From Paramoeba atlantica (taxonomy: Eukaryota > Discosea), in contig CDRNVI010000143.1 of assembly GCA_977017575.1 (NCBI GenBank), positions 124,001-188,000 of the forward strand: a stretch of 64,000 nucleotides of DNA, read 5' to 3'. The translations under genes and the position numbers were made by a program. The notes below the pieces were generated by a model. It did not search any database, had not been told where the DNA came from, and was given only the letters and a program-made list of their open reading frames with translations. Positions 59,781 through 64,000 of this stretch are shown here, one piece after another (the stretch's first letter is position 1; the number at the start of each line of letters is the position of its first letter).

Positions 59781-60632
59781 CAAGAAATTTTTGATGATGT
59801 TGAAGGAAAAGTTGTTCTTCTCTTTGAACCCTCTTTTACTTCCGGCCCAGCCCCTGTTTTCTTTTTTTCTTTTCTTTGACTTCTTTTTTTCTTTCTTTTT
59901 TTCTTTTTCTTTTTTCTTTTTCTTTTTTCTTTTTCTTTTTTTCTTTACCATCAAAAAATCGAGAAGTTTGTGGCTAAATTCTGTTTGTTTGTTTGTTTTC
60001 TCGATTCTTTTTCTCTCTTTTTTCTCTTTTTTCTCTTTTTTCTCTTTTTTCTCTTTTTTCTCTCTCTTCTCCTCTCTTCTCCCTTCTCTCTCTTCTCCCT
60101 TCTCTCTCTTCTATCAGTGTCCCTTTCTTTTTTCTTTCTTTCTTTCTTTCTTTCTTTCTTTTCTTTCTTCTTTTTTCTCTTTAAGAAATTTTTGATGATG
60201 ATGCTGAGGAAAAGAGTTGTTCTTCTCTTCAAACCCTCTTTTACTTCCACCCCCTGTTTTCTTTTTCTTTTCTTTGACTTCTTTTTTTCTTTCTTTTTTC
60301 TTTCTTTTTTTTTTTTGTTTTACCATCAAAAAATCGAGAAGTTTGTGGCTAAATACTGTTTGTTTTGTTCTCTTTCTCTTTCTTTTTTCTCTTTTCTCTC
60401 TCTTTTCTCTCTCTTCTTGAAAGGAATTTTGATGATGATGTATTCAGGCAAGTTCTTCCTTGTCTTCTTTGTCAGAGTTACTCTTTTCTTTTTTTTCAGG
60501 AGAACAAACAAGAAAATTGGTTGAGAACTCCTTATTACTTGAGTGATTGTGTGATATATTTATATTTTGTGTGTGATATTATTCATACTCTCTGGGTTCT
60601 TTGAATTCTCAAATTAGAACCCAGAAAGAATG
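59630..60632 (+). CDS. Hypothetical gene A with three tandem exon-pair repeats
   Basis: Not recognised. Three degenerate units each hold a short island encoding (I)E(K)FVAK(F/Y) (59635, 59958, 60333) and a second island opening AAGAAATTTTTGATGATG or a variant (59782, 60183, 60421). In unit 1 the second island reads EIFDDVEGKVVLLFEPSFTS. Islands end in GTTTTC, GTTTGT or similar and are separated by (CTTT)n-type pyrimidine tracts that look like introns. Unit 2 has a +1 shift after DDD relative to unit 1. The cluster starts with a GGAGATCTAAAT motif and ends with palindrome HP1-e. It could be a real multi-exon gene or an expanding non-coding repeat. Confidence 0.35.
60584..60632 (+). repeat. Palindrome family HP1, copy e
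   Basis: CATACTCTCTGGGTTC pairs with GAACCCAGAAAGAATG; the right arm has decayed. At the 3' end of cluster A. Confidence 0.75.
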
Positions 60633-60879
60633 GAGAGTTGAAAACACAAAAACACCAGAACCCTCCCCCTTTCTCCTGGGGAAGAATCGCTCAAAAACAA
60701 GGGAGTTGGACCAGTTTTTGAAAAAAAAAAAGATGATTTTTTTTTGAAAAAGAAGAAGAAGATTAAAAGGATCAATTGTACAAGCTCTCTTTTGTGAATC
60801 TGGTTTCATCAGCCACTCCACTTGATGCCAATCACAATGACACAAAAAGAAAAAACAAAAAAAAAACAGAGGGCTTTTT

Positions 60880-60891
60880 GGAGACCTAAAA
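60880..60891 (+). promoter_or_regulatory. GGAGACCTAAAA motif heading unit B
   Basis: One-base variant of the polyubiquitin-upstream motif in the same TTTTTGGAGA context, followed by the AAAAAAGAGGAAGCGCTATT block seen at 59558. Confidence 0.45.
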
Positions 60892-60962
60892 TAAAAAAGA
60901 GGAAGCGCTATTTTTTTTTTTCCTGAGGGTTCCAAAAGAACCAACATTTTCTTTTTTGGCTT

Positions 60963-61307
60963 CCAGTTTTGGGGCCAAAATTTCTTTCTTTCATATTTTT
61001 CGCCGTTTCGTTGTTTTGTTTCTTTCTCATCTCTTTCTTTTCTCAGTTCTCTCTTGTTCCTCCTTTCTTCTCTTCTTCTGTTTCTCTTTTTTTCAAAGAA
61101 ATTTTTGGTGGTGGTGAATGTATTCAGGAAATGTTCTTCTTCTCTTCCGGCCACTTTTTCCTTTGTTTTCTTTTTCTTTTCTTCTTTTTTCTTTCAAGAA
61201 CTCCTTCATTACTACCCTGCTGAGTGTGTGTGATATTTGTTGTTGTTTTGGATGTTCATGCTCTCTGGGTTCTCTTTGAATTATCAAATTAGAACCCAGA
61301 AAGAATG
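60963..61307 (+). CDS. Hypothetical gene B, single-unit paralogue of gene A
   Basis: Shares with gene A the promoter-like head (60880), the CCAACATTTTCTTTTTTGG-type lead-in, an island at 61096-61160 (AAGAAATTTTTGGTGGTGGT, then GTATTCAGG, as in unit 3 of gene A) and the terminal HP1 palindrome. Protein product uncertain. Confidence 0.3.
61257..61307 (+). repeat. Palindrome family HP1, copy f
   Basis: CATGCTCTCTGGGTTC pairs with GAACCCAGAAAGAATG. Its right arm has the same decay as copy e, showing that A and B were duplicated together with the palindrome. Confidence 0.75.
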
Positions 61308-61460
61308 GAGAGTCTTTTTTTTTTGAAAAACACAAAACACACACCCCTCATTATTTTGAATTCCTTCTCCGAAACCAATCAAAAACGAGGAAGGCTGTTG
61401 AAATCAATTTCAAAAAAAAAAGGGGGGGGGGTTTAAAAGGAGAAAAAAAGAAGAGAAAGT

Positions 61461-61578
61461 GTCTTCGGTCATACCCAGTTGAAAGCACCCGATCCCATCA
61501 GAACTCGGAAGTTAAGCAGCTGTGGGCTCGGTTAGTAGAATGGTGGGTGACCACATTCGAATCCCGAGTGCTGAAGAC
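61461..61578 (+). rRNA. 5S ribosomal RNA, copy 2
   Basis: Identical over 118 nt to the gene at 13213, with the same AAGAAGAGAAAGT leader, followed by a T/C-rich terminator tract. This copy carries no retroelement at its 3' side. Confidence 0.97.
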
Positions 61579-61775
61579 CTTCTTTTTTCTTCTTTTTCTT
61601 CTTTTTTTCTCTTTTTTTTTTCTTCATTTTCTTGCTCCTCCGTATTAAAAAAGCTCTATTTTCCCCCCCTCCTCCCTCATTCTCCTTTTCTCAAAAAAGT
61701 TGTTTTTTTTCCCTCCCCACAGGGTTCATTTTGTTTTTCATCCCTTTTGTGATTATATTTTTGTGATCATATATT

Positions 61776-61821
61776 CATACTCTCTGGGTCCGAATTTTCA
61801 AATTAGCATCCAGAGAGTATG
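61776..61821 (+). repeat. Palindrome family HP1, copy g
   Basis: CATACTCTCTGGGT pairs with ATCCAGAGAGTATG. Loop GAATTTTCAAATTAGC. Closest to the inferred family consensus. Confidence 0.8.
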
Positions 61822-61867
61822 AAAACAAATCCAAAAAGAAAAAACAAAAAAAAAACATTATCTCTCT

Positions 61868-61912
61868 TTTTTCCAGATCAAATCTTCCAATCTCCATTGG
61901 AACAAAAGAATC
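61868..61912 (-). pseudogene. LRR-like exon piece (VPMEIGRFDLEK)
   Basis: Paralogous to 40447-40482, with the same spacing to the HP1 palindrome and the same AAT|GTTTTTT end on the minus strand. Confidence 0.35.
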
Positions 61913-62011
61913 ACAAGCAACAAACCTCTCCTCCGTTTCCCTCCTCTTGGGACTTCGAGAGAAGAGAGAGAGAGAAGGACACAAAAAAAATGGAAAATAT
62001 TTTTCAGAAAT

Positions 62012-62084
62012 GCACTAGTGGCGCAATTGGTAGCGCATCGGCCTTCTGAGCTGGTGGTTGTGGGTTCGAGTCCCTCCTGGTGCT
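62012..62084 (+). tRNA. tRNA-Arg (anticodon TCT)
   Basis: The only plus-strand tRNA. The acceptor GCACTAG pairs with CTGGTGC. D-arm TGGCGCAATTGGTAGCGC. Anticodon loop CTTCTGA gives TCT. T-arm GGGTTCGAGTCCC. Directly followed by nine or more T as terminator. Confidence 0.94.
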
Positions 62085-62440
62085 TTTTTTTTTCTTTCTT
62101 CTCTCTCACCCTTTCTCTTTTTTCTTTCTCTCACCTTTTTCTCTTTTTTTTCTTCACTTTTCTCTCTTTTTCTTTCTCTACTCTCTTTTTTTTCTTTCTT
62201 TCACTCTCTCTCTTTTTTTTTCTCTCCTTCTCTCTTTTTTTATCTTCTTTTTCTTTTCCTTCCAAATTCCTTTTTCTTTTCTCTCTCTTTTTTGTTTTTC
62301 AAAGAGAAAAGGGAAAAAAAAGGAAAAAGGATTCAAAAAAAGAAGGAAAAAAAAAGAAAAAAAGGGAAAAAATAAGAAAAAAAAGGAAAGAAGGAAAAAA
62401 TGAAAAAAAAATGAAAAAAATGAAAAAAATGAAAAAAAAA
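62085..62440. repeat. Pyrimidine tract then purine tract
   Basis: TTTCTC repeats to about 62298, then AAAAAGGA repeats. The two halves are roughly complementary and could form a long hairpin or triplex. Confidence 0.7.
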
Positions 62441-62570
62441 AAAGACCTCTTGGTTTTGAGCTGGCGCAGATCACCACAACCCCAAGATCACACAACACAC
62501 CCACCGAGACGGATCCCCTGAAAAGAAAGGTGCCACAACCTGAGACAGGGAACAACAGCATGAATTGTTT
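62441..62570 (-). CDS. Possible exon, hypothetical
   Basis: Minus strand LSQVVAPFFSGDPSRWVCCV, or alternative frames, ending AGAG|GTCTTTTT. It lies in the same position relative to the block at 62715 as the island at 40761 does to 41093. No family recognised. Confidence 0.25.
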
Positions 62571-62714
62571 TGGAAAAAGGAGAATGAAAGAGAAGAGAAA
62601 AGAGTGGGGAAAGGGGGAAAAAAAGGGAGAAACAAGAAAGAGAAACGAAAAAAAAAAAAACCAAAAAGCAGTTTATTGAGTTTACAAAAAGCATCTTCCA
62701 CGGTTTTCGATGTC

Positions 62715-63095
62715 CTGAAAAATTAAGGGATCTAAATCAGCGGTTCAACTGCTTTTTTTGTTTCTTTTTTTTTTTGGTGAGCGACAAGAGAGGAAAGGAA
62801 AGAGAGAAGAGCAGCAGCGCAGGTGATAGAAGAGAGAGAAGAGAGAAAGAAAGAAAGAGAGGAGAGAGAGGAAAGGGAGGGAAGAGAAGAAAGAGAAGAA
62901 AGAAAGAGAAGAAAGAGAAGAAAGAGAGGAAGAGAGGAAAGAGAAGAGAAAGAGGAAGAGAGGAAAGAGAAGAGAAAGAGGAAGAGAGGAAAGAGAAGAG
63001 AAAGAGAGGAAACTTTCTTTGTTGGAGAAAGGAACTTTGTGTTTGAAAGGATCTCTTTTTCCTTTGGTTTCTTTTTTTTTTTTACCCTTTTTCCT
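62715..63095 (+). promoter_or_regulatory. Duplicated block with GGGATCTAAAT motif and hairpin, copy 2
   Basis: Second copy of the 41093 block. The core is the same except GGTTCAACTGC for GGCTCAACCGC. The hairpin AGCGG/CTGCT (62739-62753) keeps pairing by a G-T in place of G-C. A GA-rich tract (62785-63010) separates it from AAAGGATCTC / TTTTTCCTTTGG. Confidence 0.45.
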
Positions 63096-63385
63096 TCTTT
63101 TTTTTTTTTCTTTTTTCCCCCCTGTTTTCCTTTTTTTTCTTTTCTGTTTCTCTCCTTTTTTTCTTTTCTGCTCTTTGATTTCTTTTTATTGCTGTTTTCG
63201 CCAAAAGTTGAATTTAGTTGGTAAACAACAATAAATTTCTTTTTAAAAGAAATTTTCTGTTTTTTCATCCTTTGTGTGTGGTGAGTGATGGGTTGAGAAA
63301 AAAATGTGAACAAGGCTGATGATTTTAGACAGCAGTGAATAATACACAATGTGTGATGTGGATCTACTAAGATTACTTTCTTGAC

Positions 63386-63730
63386 TCAAAGTTTAGTGGA
63401 AAAAGGAGGTTGGTTGAGTTGAGTTGAAGTTGTGGCAGTGGCTGGCAACAGGGTAACTGGACTGGGATGAGGCAGGCAATACTGCTTGGGAGGGGGGGGT
63501 TCTTGGAAGAAGGTCTTCATACAATTACTGGGTGGTCCAGATGCAACTGGGTAGTTGAGATAAAGAAGATCCTGAATATATGAAATGTGATTCTCTTGGA
63601 GGTGATGGACCAGTGCACTACTGGAAGAGAAGACCTTCTTTCTCTTTGTCTGAGAAAAAGCAAGAAGAAGAGCCCTCTGGCCTGAAAGGTTTTGTTCAAT
63701 TTTTGGTCTGAATGAAGAGACAAACGCCAA
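63386..63730 (-). CDS. Hypothetical protein, 114 codons
   Basis: Frame from ATG at 63730 (MAFVSSFRPKIEQNLSGQRA) to TAA at 63386. It includes HHLQENHISYIQDLLYLNYP and a Pro/Thr/Ser-rich C-terminus (PVTLLPATATTSTQLNQPPF). Composition is more gene-like than the surroundings, but there is no recognised domain or splice context. Confidence 0.35.
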   Translation of the reverse strand: MAFVSSFRPKIEQNLSGQRALLLAFSQTKRKKVFSSSSALVHHLQENHISYIQDLLYLNYPVASGPPSNCMKTFFQEPPPPKQYCLPHPSPVTLLPATATTSTQLNQPPFSTKL

Positions 63731-64000
63731 ACAACAATATCTTATTAGGATATTTTGTGTTCGTTTCCGTTCAGTTCCTTATTTGCACGTTTCTGGTTTG
63801 ACCAAGAGAATCGAAAGAGTTTTGTTTTCGAAGCTGCAAAGGATTTCCGTATTTACCGTTAATTCCTCAAGGCCAAATAAACTGGGAAAACAGAGAATGA
63901 TTTATTATTGTGAAGAGATTGCTTTGCGACAACCCTCACAATAAGATGACTGCATTGTAAGTTCAGTGAAGATGCGAATGTCAAAAAGGAATGTATGCAT
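63731..64000. other. Right edge, mixed sequence of coding-like composition
   Basis: GC rises and a plus-strand stretch around 63805-63860 (ENRKSFVFEAAKDFRIYR) may be an exon of a gene continuing beyond the window. Not provable here. Confidence 0.2.

Overview
This window is nuclear DNA from a microbial eukaryote. It holds a tandem polyubiquitin gene, one complete 18S-5.8S-28S rRNA unit, two 5S rRNA genes and five eukaryotic-type tRNA genes. It also holds several families of eukaryotic mobile elements and many short coding-like islands separated by polypurine or polypyrimidine tracts that behave like introns. The polyubiquitin gene uses the standard code. The host lineage cannot be fixed from sequence reading alone. 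Extreme K/E/R-type low complexity suggests a protist, and an anaerobic amoeba such as Anaeramoeba is a guess only; the 18S gene at 53207-55306 would settle it.

Layout. 1-1.7 kb: degenerate minus-strand copy of an unrecognised repeat-family gene. 1.8-5 kb: simple sequence, tRNA-Lys and short islands. 5.1-8.3 kb: a small possible gene and polyubiquitin. 8.4-11.3 kb: purine and pyrimidine tracts. 11.4-12.6 kb: a PB1-domain coiled-coil protein. 13.2-18.5 kb: a 5S rRNA gene whose terminator tract is abutted by the poly(A) end of a degenerate 5.2 kb non-LTR-like retroelement. 19-20.5 kb: second copy of the repeat-family gene. 20.5-27.7 kb: a 193 bp satellite array of about 37 copies. 28-36.4 kb: mobile-element graveyard with a LINE-type reverse transcriptase, a nearly whole but broken piggyBac-like element, and fragments. 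36.4-42 kb: low complexity with leucine-rich-repeat (LRR) exon remnants, one interrupted by a 262 bp MITE. 42.7-44.2 kb: a broken DDE transposase containing a SINE with a clean 16 bp target-site duplication. 45.2-48.2 kb: tRNA-Met, tRNA-His, a structured unidentified locus and tRNA-Gly. 48.5-55.3 kb: the rRNA unit on the minus strand. 55.3-64 kb: spacers, tandem duplicated islands, a cluster of duplicated small genes, the second 5S gene and tRNA-Arg.

Three patterns cut across the window. (1) A 46-51 bp palindrome (CATACTCTCTGGGT ... ACCCAGAGAGTATG) occurs seven times, several of them just downstream of a gene or gene-like unit. (2) A GGAGATCTAAAT-type motif recurs six times, once about 180 bp upstream of polyubiquitin and twice at the head of duplicated units that end in the palindrome, so it looks like a promoter element. 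(3) Many minus-strand islands end in GTTTTT followed by a long pyrimidine tract, so much of the purine-rich simple sequence may be intron rather than intergenic DNA.
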